Assembly (NCBI GenBank): GCA_014773175.1
Contig: VXCM01001016.1
Span: forward strand, 1-64,000
DNA length: 64,000 nt
Direction: 5' to 3'
Source: Lucifuga dentata
Lineage: Eukaryota; Chordata; Actinopteri; Ophidiiformes; Bythitidae
In this document: positions 29,601-46,430 of the stretch, one piece after another
Position numbering within the stretch: the first letter of the stretch is position 1
Layout of the letters: every line of letters begins with the position of its first letter
Program-made: the position numbers and the translations under genes
The notes under the pieces: model-generated
What the model saw: the letters and a program-made list of their open reading frames with translations, nothing else
Databases searched by the model: none
Told to the model about the DNA's origin: nothing

Positions 29601-30003
29601 TTTTCCATTACCAGCACTACCACTGATAGCCAGGCTAACCACTAAAACCTGCACTTGCTTGACCCCCATGTTCATCCCAACCAACCAGCTATACATTAAG
29701 ATTCCATACTGTGGCAGAACAGAAATGGGTAACGTATATTTTTATTCATCTCAGTTTATACAAAAGGCACTGGTTTGAGTTTCAGTTTGATTCATACTTG
29801 AGAGGGAAAGCAGCACACAGCAGCAACACTGTGGATTTCTTAAGATATATTTTGAGGGTGAGATAGCTAAAATTCACTTTACATACACTTGTTTGCATCA
29901 TTAGGTATAATCTTCATCCATGCCAGTCTGAGCCATATTAGCCCAAGACTCAAAGACGATATTTGGTACAGGTTGGGATTCTTTGGAATTAAGTGTTTGA
30001 TTT

Positions 30004-30190
30004 CTAGTCAGGTTTATTTTTATAACCCAATATCACATACAATGTCTCAAAGGGCTTTACAGGCCCACACATTAATGGTTCCTGACCCAGCAGAAACTCT
30101 CTAAGAAGATGAGGAAAAACTCCCTAAAAAACTTTTTCATATAAGGAGAAAAGAAAGAAACCCCGGGAGAGGCAATTCAAAGAGAGAGAT
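30004..30190 (-). mobile_element. Short interspersed repeat, teleost type
   Basis: Reads TTTATTTTTATAACCCAATA, then AAGGGCTTTACAGGCC and GAGGAAAAACTCCCTAAAAA. In reverse complement this is the AAAGCCCTTTGAG, GATATTGGGTTATAAAAATA end of a repeat common in teleost genomes. The copy at 45290-45548 is in the opposite orientation. Confidence 0.65.
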
Positions 30191-33100
30191 TGAAAGATTT
30201 CTTATACAGTAGCACATGAACAAACAGACTAATGAATTTTATTACTAACAGAGTCATTTAGCAAAGCTGAGTATTTAACAATGCACTAACTATTTGTCCA
30301 ACTTTCATTCTTAATGTTTTTAGCAGTGTGACAGCAGAGGTCACAGTCTGTAGGGAAACAGAAGAGAGTTCTGGTAAAACACAATCCCTGGCTATCATAG
30401 ACACACAAGGCTGTGAAGACTTATCCACTCAACTGTCTCTGGGCACAGTCTTCACCTTTTTCATTCAGACACTCGACAGATCATTCTGTCCAGCATATTT
30501 TCCGTTGAACTCTATTGTGACTTGAAACATGATGTCACATAATGTCACATTTTTTTCATAAGCTGTGTGGCAGCAGCTAAATCATTAAGCTTAAAAGTCA
30601 CTCAGCAGCTACTGATAGAACTGGAAAGAACAAATTCATGCAAACATGTTTATCAATTCTGTCTGTCATCATCATTATGCACCAATGCATTTCCATATGG
30701 CTCCATCCAGAAGTATAAATGCAACCTGTTTTCATGCAGTATTATAGCAAAAGTGATAAGATAGGGATGTGGATAGGCAAAGACAGAGCCCTGCTCTCAG
30801 AGACAGACCTTGTTTCATATGGATGTCGGATACATTTACAGAAAATAGGAAGTCATGTGACCAAACTAGGAATGGGTGCAAATGACATTTGCAAATACCA
30901 CAGGTACTGTTTCATACAATGATGTGTTGTGCTCTGTCCACAAAGGCTCATCTACATCAATCATTAAGGTACATAAGCAGTTTAATGCAAACAGCTACAG
31001 AGTGGATTCCATCCTTCTTATTTAAGTTTGACAGCATCAGCACAATATGACCGAAACAACAGATAAAATAAACTTTAAAACTGAGAATTATGTTCAAGGC
31101 ACAAATGTGGTGTGACATACAGGAACAGCCAGTAACTTTGTCATTGCTGTGCAGAGCTGGCCCACTGACAGCAAGGCATCATGCAAAGTAGATAAAGACT
31201 TAACACTGTGGTTTTGTCATTCTTAAATGAGGAATAAAAGTAAAATCAAATATAAATGGTTTCTCCATGTTCCTCATCAACACACCAAGTTTTACTTCTC
31301 TTGATTTGACTTCTCAAAGAAAGCTGGATTTGAATGTCATTTATTTATGATGAGTTCTGAGGTGGTGGTTTTCAATAAAAACATAATAAACATTTCTGGA
31401 ATCTTTAATTTAGCTATATGTGCATCTTTTGCAATGATGGACGGCATGCCATTAATGGTACACTCACAGAACCTGCCATGGTTCTGGGGCAAAGAATCTT
31501 TTGCCTGGACCGAGCCTGCAGATCACTGCTGCCCATCAATCAGCTGCACGGAATGCTGCACAACTAGAAGCCTGAGGAAGTAGTTCCTACTGACTACTGT
31601 AATAATATCACCAAAGCATGTTTGGAATGCATTTTCCTATTGTGCACAGAATTTCAAGAAGCAGTCAGTGAAGGAAGGTAAAAATGATGGAAGGAAGTGG
31701 GGGGCAGTGGGGGTNGGGGGGGGGGGGGTTGTGGAGAGAGCTTTACAAGCGCTTTCAAACAAAACCAACAGCCCTAATGTCTTCCCCCGGTAACTAATTA
31801 GGTGTGTAAAGATAAGATACAAGCCAATTAGACCTTAAGAAGTATACACCCATACTACAAATAAAACCTTCCACATATTACTAGCCTGTAGCACTTTCAC
31901 ATTGTGCAGCATAACTTGCGCCACACCGCAGATGGATCACCCTTCAGCCTAGAAGCCCACCACTTCCTGTGAGCAGCTGGATCTATCGACAGCGGTCAGG
32001 ATGCAACAGCAGCTTAGTGATCAAACAGTCTCACAGATTATCTGGGCAGACACAGAGAGGAGGGAGATTAAAGGGTCAGTCAGTTGATATTTTGATCAAC
32101 CTAACTACTGTTTTGCTATTTGGGGACTGTAGAACAGATATGATTAACATATATGTAGATATGTAAAGGCCTGGCAATGTCTGGTGTGTAGCTGGTGTAC
32201 ATGTCAAATATGAGCTACTAAATTTTGCAGTGTAATCTTACTGAGGTAAAAATAGAATTACTTGCAAACATGAGTAAAAGAATAAAATTTTATGTACTTT
32301 TAATCAATTAACACCAATACATTTCAGTGGGTGCCTTTGTCAGAGTTACAACTGTCAGGCTAGAAAATGTCTGGACTGTGCTGTGTAAAACAAGAAGAGG
32401 AAGTGAGTGGAGCAAACAAGAAGGAAGTGCTTACTGTTGATTCTGACTGAATATGGGCTGTTGTGAATAATTCTCTCTCTCTCTCTCCATGTTTCATCTC
32501 TTGCTCTATGTAGGGCTCACTTTCACCTTTTCTCAACGTCGTCACACTCTCTCACACCTTCTGTCCTCAGTCAATGTGTATGTATGTAAAACTGCTGTAA
32601 ATATGTGGCTCCTCTCACCCACGCAACTCAGCTGCTGCTGCTTAATGTCTTATGGGGGAGAAACTAAAGGGATCCGTGTAGTTCAATTTTTTTGGGGGTT
32701 TTTTTTTTGGGGNCCCCCCCACACACACACTGGTCTCACTGCTCACTGGATTTGAGAATAGCAATACAGATGTGGTGGAGTCGTTTTCAGTTAATCATAA
32801 ACTCAAATACTGACCAACTCACTGGTAGCAGGAGCAAGAGGTGTCAATGTCCTAATATATAAATGTATGTATATATTTTAGCATGTTAAAAAAACTATAG
32901 TTATTCTGCACTGAGGCAGTGAGATTAGAAGTTATCTTTACACTTAATATAGAAGTTTTCGGTCTCAACCATGTGCTCCACTCAGCTGCAGCTAACCACA
33001 CAGTTGTCTCTCCAGTGGCTGAATATCATTGGTTGATTCTACAGCATTCTCCAGTGGGCTGATAGCCATTGGTTAGTGTCACTGCCACTGCCTTCTCCAC

Positions 33101-34362
33101 ACAGACAATAAGTCTTTGTATGTAATGCTTTACCACTGTGTATGTGTGTGTTTGTGTGTGTGTGCGCATTTCCTCCGCTCTAACCAGGAATTCCTTTCTC
33201 TGCAGCCCTTTGGTGTAATGAAGTGATGATGAAAATGAATTTGACAAACAAATGGTTAAACAGCTCGGCTTATCAGCTTGAGATAATGAAAGGTGAGGTA
33301 GAGATCGAACCTTCCTCTTCTGTAGGGATGGGATGGGATTTTTTGTCTGCATGATTATGTCACAGTGGATGTCAAACAACAATCTCACAGAGGAACTGAG
33401 CAACAAGATGAGGATGTATCATTAACAGCAAATGACTGAGAAGATAAAAAGAATGCTATATTACTTAAAAAAAAGCAAGACTCTAATTTCCTTACATAGA
33501 AATAGTACAAGATATTCTTAAAGAGGCAGCTGGTGGGCATAATGTGTAAAGAAACTCCTTGAATCAAAGACTCCTTTTAAGACACAGTTCAAGTGGCTCG
33601 TCAGTTGAATATTTCTTTTTAAACTTGTATACAGTACAACAGGAATTACAGGAATGTCAATGTAACACAAAAATTTCACCTAGCATTTAGCTTATTTATT
33701 TAGTATTAATGTTCTTTAGACAATAATGCACCATCCACCCACGTCCAGGTCAGTTTTTCCTAACCACCATTCTATTCAAATAAGGAAATCTCAAGCCAGC
33801 TTTGCAGGCAGCCTATTTGGACAACCTCCTTCTAAAGGATGACTCTCTCCCCAAAGGTCTGCAGGCATCTAGATGTTTTCTTGTTAGTTAGTTATAGCCT
33901 ACAAAAGAACACAGTAATGCCAGAAACAGTGCAGCGATTACCAGGAAGCCATCTAATGGTTCAATCTGACGCATACAACCATTCCATTTATTTTGTCATA
34001 AAGGGAGAGTTTAGGAGTCATCCAAAGTATCCAAAAGGTCCAATATATTGTCTCCTAGAGTTATTCTTGCTCATACTTGATGGTTTTTGACATGTGACTG
34101 TGTGCTCAGACTTCTTTTAATAATGCTTGACCAGCTAGTGTGACAGAGGAGGTAGGAAAATGCTCCACCCTGTTGTTAGGCTGTAGTTTCACTGGTTAGC
34201 ATCAGCTCTCATTTTATGAGCAATTTTCATGGTTGACAGGGACAAAGTGAATCATCTATAAAATCCTAATGCTGCTACAGAAATTAACCCTTTCAATTTA
34301 TTCCCCATGCATCAATTTTTATCTACAAAGGACAGGTGCGTTCTACTTCAAAAACAGCAATC

Positions 34363-34948
34363 TTAAAGGACCATACCATACCAGTAATTTTGCATGTTTG
34401 AGCCCAATAAATACAACCCACATACACGTTACATTACTGCCAACCATTTTCCAAAACATAACACTGTATTTTATTTTTTATGTTATTTTGGTAAATCACC
34501 TAGTCTTTCAAAATCACATGTTCAGGTGATACACCCATCTTAAAATTCAATGTTTCACCTGCCAACACTTATTCATGATTGTAGAAGACACGTTTTAATT
34601 TCTCTGTAAAAGCTGCCTTCTCCTGAGACTATATTCTCTGGCGGAGTGCTTCTTCTGTGTAGCTCTGTGTTGAACTGGTTAAATTAAGTAACTTTGACAA
34701 AAAATAATAACAGCATGTAACAGCACCTATCTCAAGCATGTTTGAAGACTCTACAAGTTGATTTTTTTTTTCTACCGTCCTGGAATGAACTGAAACCAAC
34801 GACAGTCTGGAAGGTAGGAAAAACAATTCTAATATTTACAGCTTCAGGAGTACAGTATGTTTTGGAAAATAATTGGCAGTAATGTAACATGTATGTGGGT
34901 TGAATTTATTAGGCTGAAACATGCAAAATCACCAGTATGGTCCTTTAA
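34363..34948. repeat. Inverted repeat pair (head-to-head interspersed repeat copies)
   Basis: The arm 34363-34467 (TTAAAGGACCATACC, TTTTGCATGTTTGAGCCCAA, TTTTCCAAAACATA) is the reverse complement, with few differences, of 34851-34948. The right copy extends leftward to about 34735, where it matches the third copy at 60411-60622. So these are two oppositely oriented copies, the left one truncated, rather than a simple transposon with terminal repeats. Confidence 0.75.
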
Positions 34949-36345
34949 TAAGACAGAAGCATTTATGAGCACAAAATGGCTAAAACCTAATAATAGATCA
35001 ATGCTATTACTAGATTTCTCTGACAAAAGTTACAGTACAACAAACTTACATTTACACCACAACAAATTGGTAAAACAGGGAAGGGAAAACATTGTCAATA
35101 ACAAGGATGTTGCACAGCCAAACAACCCAAGTGTATACAAATACAAACAGACAAAAACTGCCTATAAAACTGGCAAAATGTTACTATATTTATGAAAGAA
35201 TTGGGTACCTATGTAAAACATCTTAAGTGCCACATGCACTGAACATTTCAGGCATTTTTTCTGCTAGTAACTTTTCATGTTAAACATGCGTCCATGTTCA
35301 TATTCACTTGTCATTGTCAGATAAATCTTGAACCCTTCTGTTTCTGTCACACATACAGCAACCTGGACAACACAACATTTCGTTACATCTTCTGCAAGTC
35401 ATCTCTGTCATTCTGCCAGCAAGAGACAAGGAAACTGCCCCAGAAGCAGTTCTGGAGAAACCCCTTACTAGGATGACATTTGATACTGGCTCACCTCTAT
35501 AAAACACACCCGTGGGTCTTTGAATGAGGGTAATCATCTCTACTCCATTCTGTATTTCCATACTGTATTTGATGACTATGACAACTATGTCTGACAGCTG
35601 AATTTGCCCCACAAAGGGAATCTGTAGTGACAAAAGTGAGACAGTAAGAACAGCTCCATCCAACAGCTAATTTGTGTCTCTGAGGCTTGGTAATTAAGAC
35701 TATTATATCTTTGTGCTGATAAGAAACTCCAGTCTTAAGGTCTTCTGCAGTATCTTTTGTCTTCAAAAAGACGCCCTTTCTTTTTTGCACAAGCTAACTA
35801 GAGAAATATCATTAATTGCACGTTCATGACTCCTGCACACAAAAAAGACGAGTGCTTATTTTCATTACAGACTGTACATTTGTTTCTGTTTTTCCTAGAG
35901 GAAGAGAGGGATTACCTTACTGTACTACCTTACTGAATGTAGGAGCAAAAAAAAAAAGAGACAGAGAAGGAGGCACTGTGTAATTTCAAGAAAGAAAAAG
36001 CATTACACTGACACTGCTAGACAAAGGAGAAATGCTAAAGTAGATGGTAGAGATATGGAGGCACAGAAAACAAAGTGACAGGCAGGCAGGCACACAGCTG
36101 GAGATTAAGCGCCGTTTTAACCACAGATGCTCACATGTTCAAACCACAACATCTCTCTCCTCTTCCTTTGATATGTCTTGAGCTACAACCACCCTTGGGT
36201 TGGGGATGGGAGCGATTTTATCACTGTGCCTGTGCAGCCTTAATAATTCAAAATCAACTACCATACAGCACAGACTATACAACTCGACTTCACGTATCTC
36301 ATATGGGTGAATTAAAGAAAAAAAACATAACAGCTATGAGATTAC

Positions 36346-36376
<31 letters not shown>

Positions 36377-36489
36377 CACTCGGATTTGATGGAGCTAAAA
36401 GTTGTACTTTTCACCCATTCTTCTCAACAATTATGTCAACTCATTCACATTTAGCATTTGCCATATTTTTACCAGCATCACTTTACTCA

Positions 36490-42304
<5,815 letters not shown>

Positions 42305-42515
42305 CTTATCCATCAGTTTCCAGCATTTCTCCACCGCCTTTTTGTCCACGGCCCCGGGCTGATGATGGGAGTGGAGATGGTGATGGTGTGGTTGGNACCG
42401 CCTTTTTGTCCACGGCCCCGGGCTGATGATGGGAGTGGAGATGGTGATGGTGTGGTTGGAAGGCATCCTTCATCATTCCGATGAGCCCCCCGCCTTTCTT
42501 TAGGTTCCCTGCCAT
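42305..42515 (-). CDS. cbl: cbl exon 1 (start codon; N-terminus)
   Basis: Encodes residues 1-49: a Met-Ala-Gly-Asn start, a Gly/Lys-rich stretch, a histidine-rich patch and the first residues of the four-helix bundle ([15 protein letters not shown]). The ATG at 42513-42515 has G at -3 and G at +4. The donor is AAG|GTTGG at 42305. A 63-bp segment (42333-42395) is repeated as 42397-42459 around an N at 42396, so the 211-nt exon does not read through as given. Removing one copy and the N leaves 147 nt, exactly 49 codons. Confidence 0.96.
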
Positions 42516-43420
42516 TTCAGGTTCAGCTAGGGTCGACCAGAGCGATAGACAGCCTAGGCAGGGCAGGGGTCAGGGGACCGAACCGCCTCCTGTAGGTAGC
42601 TGGACCGGGCGATGATGATCCGGCACCCCCCGGAGAGGACAGCGCCCGAGTGTGGAATTCGAGCCAGGGTCCGACGGGGGGAGCGGGAGGAAGGGATGAC
42701 TACCGGATAAAGGCTCCCATCAGTAACTGTAACAGTTTTCCAGGTTGAAGTCCGGGCTGTGTTTAAAAGAAGCCGCTCACTCGCTGTGCTGCTGCAGCTA
42801 GCTGCCTTGTTCTCCTCTCTCTCTGCAGGGAGCACGCAAGCTAATTAGCCAAGCACAGGACCTGTCTCTGCTCGTCCTCAGCTGGAGGACAATGGCAACG
42901 TTTCTCTGACCCGGAGCTCATGGACTGTGTGTCCTCTCCTCTTGACAACCCCCGATGCCGTTCCCCTTTTGTGTCAGCAGCTCTTCTCGCCTGCGCTCAG
43001 TCCTGACGGGAAGTTGTGTGACTGTCAGCCCTTCTCTCTGCGGACTAAACAGAAGACAGTAAACGGCGCTTATCGATGACCGAAGAGAGGAAGCTGCACT
43101 TAAAGACGCCAAAGCCTCGCGAACGTGCACGACAGCAGGGGTGAATAAATAACTGTGGAAATTAAACATTGCCCACTGTTTCTCTGTGCCCCCCTCGACG
43201 TGTATGCGCGGCCCTTGCTTTTCCTGTACGTCCCCTTCCGTTTGCCTGGCCTCGCCCTCGCCCCCACCTCAAAACCCGACACCACGCCTCCTCTGTGCGC
43301 GTTCACGATCGGTGAATGTAGTCGGGTTCGCGCCTCGGATTGTACAGCATTCATGAAACGTTCAAGGGATGCTGAATGCAGCCCGGAATTCTCCCTGCGT
43401 GGGCCCTGGTCACCCCTGAC
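42330..43420. promoter_or_regulatory. CpG-rich shared promoter region between cbl and drc12
   Basis: GC- and CpG-rich DNA covers cbl exon 1 and the space upstream, in contrast to AT-rich introns on both sides. cbl (minus) starts translation at 42515 and drc12 (plus) at 43717, so the start codons are 1.2 kb apart and diverge. No TATA box is obvious on either side, as is usual for CpG promoters. Transcription starts cannot be placed from sequence. Confidence 0.7.
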
Positions 43421-43566
43421 AACAAAGGACGCTTTGACATGTCACACTAAAAGTAGCGATCGAATTACACTCCCTGTGTGCCTGAGCTAAAAAGGCAACA
43501 GCGCACAAGTCAAGTTGTGATAGGCTGTTATAACAGTCAGTCAACCATCAGTCAAGCTGGACAGTC

Positions 43567-43580
43567 AAACCCATGGCAAC
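43567..43580 (+). promoter_or_regulatory. X-box-like RFX binding site upstream of drc12
   Basis: The sequence AAACCCATGGCAAC matches the right ten bases of the palindromic RFX X-box consensus GTTGCCATGGCAAC exactly. It lies about 137 bp before the drc12 ATG, where X-boxes of motile-cilium genes are commonly found. RFX factors, with FOXJ1, drive ciliary genes. Confidence 0.55.
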
Positions 43581-43591
43581 TCACCCAGTAA

Positions 43592-43596
43592 CCAAT
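43592..43596 (+). promoter_or_regulatory. CCAAT box
   Basis: CCAAT twelve bases past the X-box-like site and about 120 bp before the drc12 start codon. NF-Y at such a box often cooperates with RFX. Confidence 0.45.
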
Positions 43597-43716
43597 GCAC
43601 AGTAACAGTAGACCGTCCCCTGATCATGTAGGTAGAGCTAGAGTGAGCCAAATGTGGTATAGTGTATTCTTACGACTGAACAGACAACCTCACAAGTCGC
43701 AGGACAGCAAGCAAAC

Positions 43717-43762
43717 ATGCCTCCAAAGAGAAAACCAAAAAATAAGAAGAATCCAGAAAAGA
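43717..43762 (+). CDS. drc12: drc12 exon 1
   Basis: Encodes residues 1-15, a basic leader. The ATG has A at -3. The donor AAAAGA|GTAATT leaves one base of the Ser codon completed in exon 2. This start was chosen because it is the first ATG of the frame that splices correctly to exon 2 and because MPPK begins related proteins. Confidence 0.8.
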
Positions 43763-43843
43763 GTAATTCTACTTATGAGATATGTCTGATTTTATGCTTC
43801 TATGATACTTCATTTTCTTAGACTTACTATTCTCTTCTAACAG

Positions 43844-43912
43844 GTGAAAATGATTTGGAAGTTAAGTACAGGCGCAGTGTTCTGGATATCGCCATTCTAC
43901 AGGATCTCCTTG
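43844..43912 (+). CDS. drc12: drc12 exon 2
   Basis: Encodes SENDLEVKYRRSVLDIAILQ then DLL. The acceptor is TTCTAACAG|GTGAAA and the donor CTCCTTG|GTGAGC. 69 nt with split codons at both ends. Confidence 0.88.
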
Positions 43913-44176
43913 GTGAGCAGCGATTCTTGGTTATAGTTCCTTGTTGCTTTAATTTACCAAATAGATCAACCTGTCAATAAATTAATCACATTCTGTAGTC
44001 ATGAATAGAACAGGTATGTTATATAGGTTCAAACTGTGATGACCTCTCACTTGTTAGATTTATATATTTGCTTTTAAACATTTTCCCACTTTTACTTTTG
44101 CACTTGCTACGTTTTGTACTTTTTTTAACCATTGTATGTACATTCATACATGCATGTGTTTGTGTTTCAACGTCAG

Positions 44177-44296
44177 CCTTGCAGAATGATTCAGCAATGA
44201 AGGCCCGATCTAACAGCACTGACCTGAGGAGACATATAAAGGACATGGAGCAGAGGCTGCTCTACGAGAGACAAGACCACAGGGACGTCAACTCAG
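44177..44296 (+). CDS. drc12: drc12 exon 3
   Basis: Encodes ALQNDSAMKARSNSTDLRRH then the coiled-coil segment IKDMEQRLLYERQDHRDVNS. The acceptor is CAACGTCAG|CC and the donor AACTCAG|GTTTGG. Confidence 0.9.
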
Positions 44297-44519
44297 GTTT
44301 GGTACAGATGTGGAATGACTCAGCAATTACTCTTTTAATAACCTTAGACAGAGAGTGGATTCCCATGACAATAACAACAAGGACTATGTTTGCCCAGGTT
44401 AAGGTAATTTTGAGAAATTAAAGAAGTCTAATGAGCAGGGTGGCTATACTGACTGCTATCAGCATTCCCAACAGCAATGAAGGCCAAGTTTAACATCATT
44501 GTCATACATGCCATTTCAG

Positions 44520-44612
44520 ATCTTAGTCGCCAGTACAAGACTATGCAGGCAGAACTGACCAACAAGGTGAAGAAACTGGAGCAGGAGGTCAGCAAGTTGA
44601 ATGAACAGCTTG
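44520..44612 (+). CDS. drc12: drc12 exon 4
   Basis: Encodes DLSRQYKTMQAELTNKVKKL then EQEVSKLNEQL, a regular coiled coil. The acceptor is CCATTTCAG|AT and the donor CAGCTTG|GTATGG. Confidence 0.9.
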
Positions 44613-44728
44613 GTATGGATACATCTCTGAATAACTCTCCTACATAATGAATAAAGACACAGAGGAGTGCTAGTTTAAGTTTCCATATTAACAATGACAG
44701 CATGTTGGTGTTCATTTGTCTGTCGCAG

Positions 44729-44859
44729 CGCTCTGTCAGGAGGAATTGAGGACAGAGAAAAGACAGCGTGAGCAGGTGGAGCAGGAGAAAGATGCCACCA
44801 TAGCTGAGCTCCAACACAAACTAGACAATATGGAATCAGACTATGAGAAGATCCTGCAT
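44729..44859 (+). CDS. drc12: drc12 exon 5
   Basis: Encodes ALCQEELRTEKRQREQVEQE, then KDATIAELQHKLDNMESDYE and KILH. It continues the coiled coil. The acceptor is TGTCGCAG|CG and the donor CTGCAT|GTGAGT. Confidence 0.91.
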
Positions 44860-45673
44860 GTGAGTTCAACAGGGCATTAATTGTGCAAATTCTATTGTAA
44901 CCTAAATCCATCACAGCACATAACAATTATTATGTGAATCATTGTGCTGCAAAATGAAACCATACCAAATTATGTTCAGGAAATGTGGCATGATTGGACA
45001 GATTTCAGTATTTAACAAACATAAACATGTATGTGTAACATAATGTATATCTACAGCCTTTGACCATAGATTTGTGATGCCTTATATTTGTGAGCTCCTG
45101 GACAACAATATTATTTTTCAACAGCCATCTGCACTCTACTCTGCATTCACTGAGGGAGTTGTTTTTATGCTGCGTCTATATGAACAAAGCTAGCAGGTGC
45201 ATGTGGGTGCACACATTGTCTTGGTGCACAAGACTCGACCATGTCTTTTTGGACTTGAGATGCTCTGTCTGGATTAGGGCTCAATCACTGTATACTCCTC
45301 TACTGTTCCTTCTTTATTTGTCATTTGTAATCTGTTCCCCCTCCTGTGGATCCTATTGCTCAGCTGGCTATTTATGAGAGAGGGATGTATCTCTGAATTT
45401 CTCCTCCAGAGATTGCTTCCATTTTTTCCCCCTTATATGCTAAGTATCTTTTATAGAGTTTTCCCTTGTGCTGTTAGAGAGCATGATGAGCTCGATGTAA
45501 AGCCTATGATATCAGGCTCTACAAATAAACTAAACTTGACTTGACTTAATGCTTTACGCTAGTCTTCGCAACTGCCCCATTAAAATAAAACCAATCAAAT
45601 TTGATGTCAGGGTGGTTGAGGGGGAAATGTCAGCTTACATCTAAAGTCTCATCTGTACTAATGTTTTCTGCAG
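44860..45673 (+). other. drc12: drc12 intron 5 with repeat insertion
   Basis: The largest drc12 intron (0.8 kb); about 260 bp of it is the short interspersed repeat at 45290-45548. Confidence 0.7.
45290..45548 (+). mobile_element. Short interspersed repeat, teleost type
   Basis: Contains CCTGTGGATCCTATTGCTC, CTCCTCCAGAGATTGCTTCC, AGTTTTCCCTTGTGCTG, GATATCAGGCTCTACAAATA and ends AACTTGACTTGACTT. It is the same family as 30004-30190, opposite strand. The TTGACTTGACTT end resembles the short repeated 3' tails of LINE-mobilised elements. Confidence 0.7.
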
Positions 45674-45802
45674 GATACTCTAGACAGCTTGATTTCCCAG
45701 CTATCTGTGGCTCGACAGGGATGGGAGGACAAGAACACAACCATCCATCAAGAATACAAGGAGCTGCTGTCTGAATTTGGACTGAATCCACTGGACATCT
45801 AA
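45674..45802 (+). CDS. drc12: drc12 exon 6 (C-terminus, stop)
   Basis: Encodes DTLDSLISQLSVARQGWEDK, then the conserved end HQEYKELLSEFGLNPLDI and TAA at 45800-45802. The acceptor is TTTCTGCAG|GAT; 42 codons plus stop in phase 0. Confidence 0.92.
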   Translation, partial: DTLDSLISQLSVARQGWEDKNTTIHQEYKELLSEFGLNPLDI

Positions 45803-46424
45803 AAGACAGGATGCACAAATCACAGTAGATATTCTTCTCAATGACACACATCTGTACTATGTTCCACTTCTACATCTGGGTTGGGATTGACTGGAACTGG
45901 CATCCATGACAGTATCAATTTGCAGCTCACAGCTCACAGTTTGCTATGTCAAACAGAGTGGTGGATATTTCAATTGTATAATATTTCTTCGTCAGAGTGA
46001 TGAATAGATTCAGTTTTCTGTGCATGCATTGAAGACTTCATCGTGTAATGTTTGTAATGCTCTATAATGGCCACTAGATGTAGCTAATGACTGTTTTTAG
46101 TCTGAGAAATGGTGACCAGGTTGTCTCAGATGCTTCAGTATACAGTATGTTCATATTGTATTTTGTTAATGGTCCATACATGGTGCATATTTTTTGTTCT
46201 GTTTTACACAAGATATTTGTTCAAGCATTTAATCATTGTAGTAATATGACATCATATAAAAGATAACTTATACTGTATGTACTGTAGTTATAGAGCAGTT
46301 ATAAGCTCAATGTCAGCTATGATGATCTCATAGCAGCTATATACTAATGGAAGCATATTTGCAGTTCTCTTGCACTGTCTTTATATGCTGGGTCTGTGAG
46401 CCAATTACAGAAACAAGCAAAGCA

Positions 46425-46430
46425 AATAAA
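46425..46430 (+). promoter_or_regulatory. Candidate drc12 polyadenylation signal
   Basis: AATAAA about 620 nt past the drc12 stop; the preceding 45803-46424 would be the 3' UTR. It holds no other recognised element. Confidence 0.4.

Larger units (their letters stand above)
43717..45802 (+). other. drc12: drc12/ccdc153 gene, coding span (dynein regulatory complex subunit 12)
   Basis: Six exons join in consistent phase to 195 residues; human CCDC153 is of similar length (about 210). The N-terminus is Lys-rich (MPPKRKPKNKKNPEK) and nearly all the rest is charged heptad-type coiled coil, ending SEFGLNPLDI. CCDC153/DRC12 is assigned to the nexin-dynein regulatory complex, which links outer doublets in motile cilia. 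Human CCDC153 and CBL are also divergent neighbours on 11q23.3, which supports the name. The upstream X-box-like site fits a ciliary gene. Confidence 0.88.

Noticed and set aside
35304..35663. 119-residue minus-strand frame in cbl intron 2 with a Cys-rich end
   Set aside because: The Cys spacing fits no domain I know, and cbl has no exon expected there.
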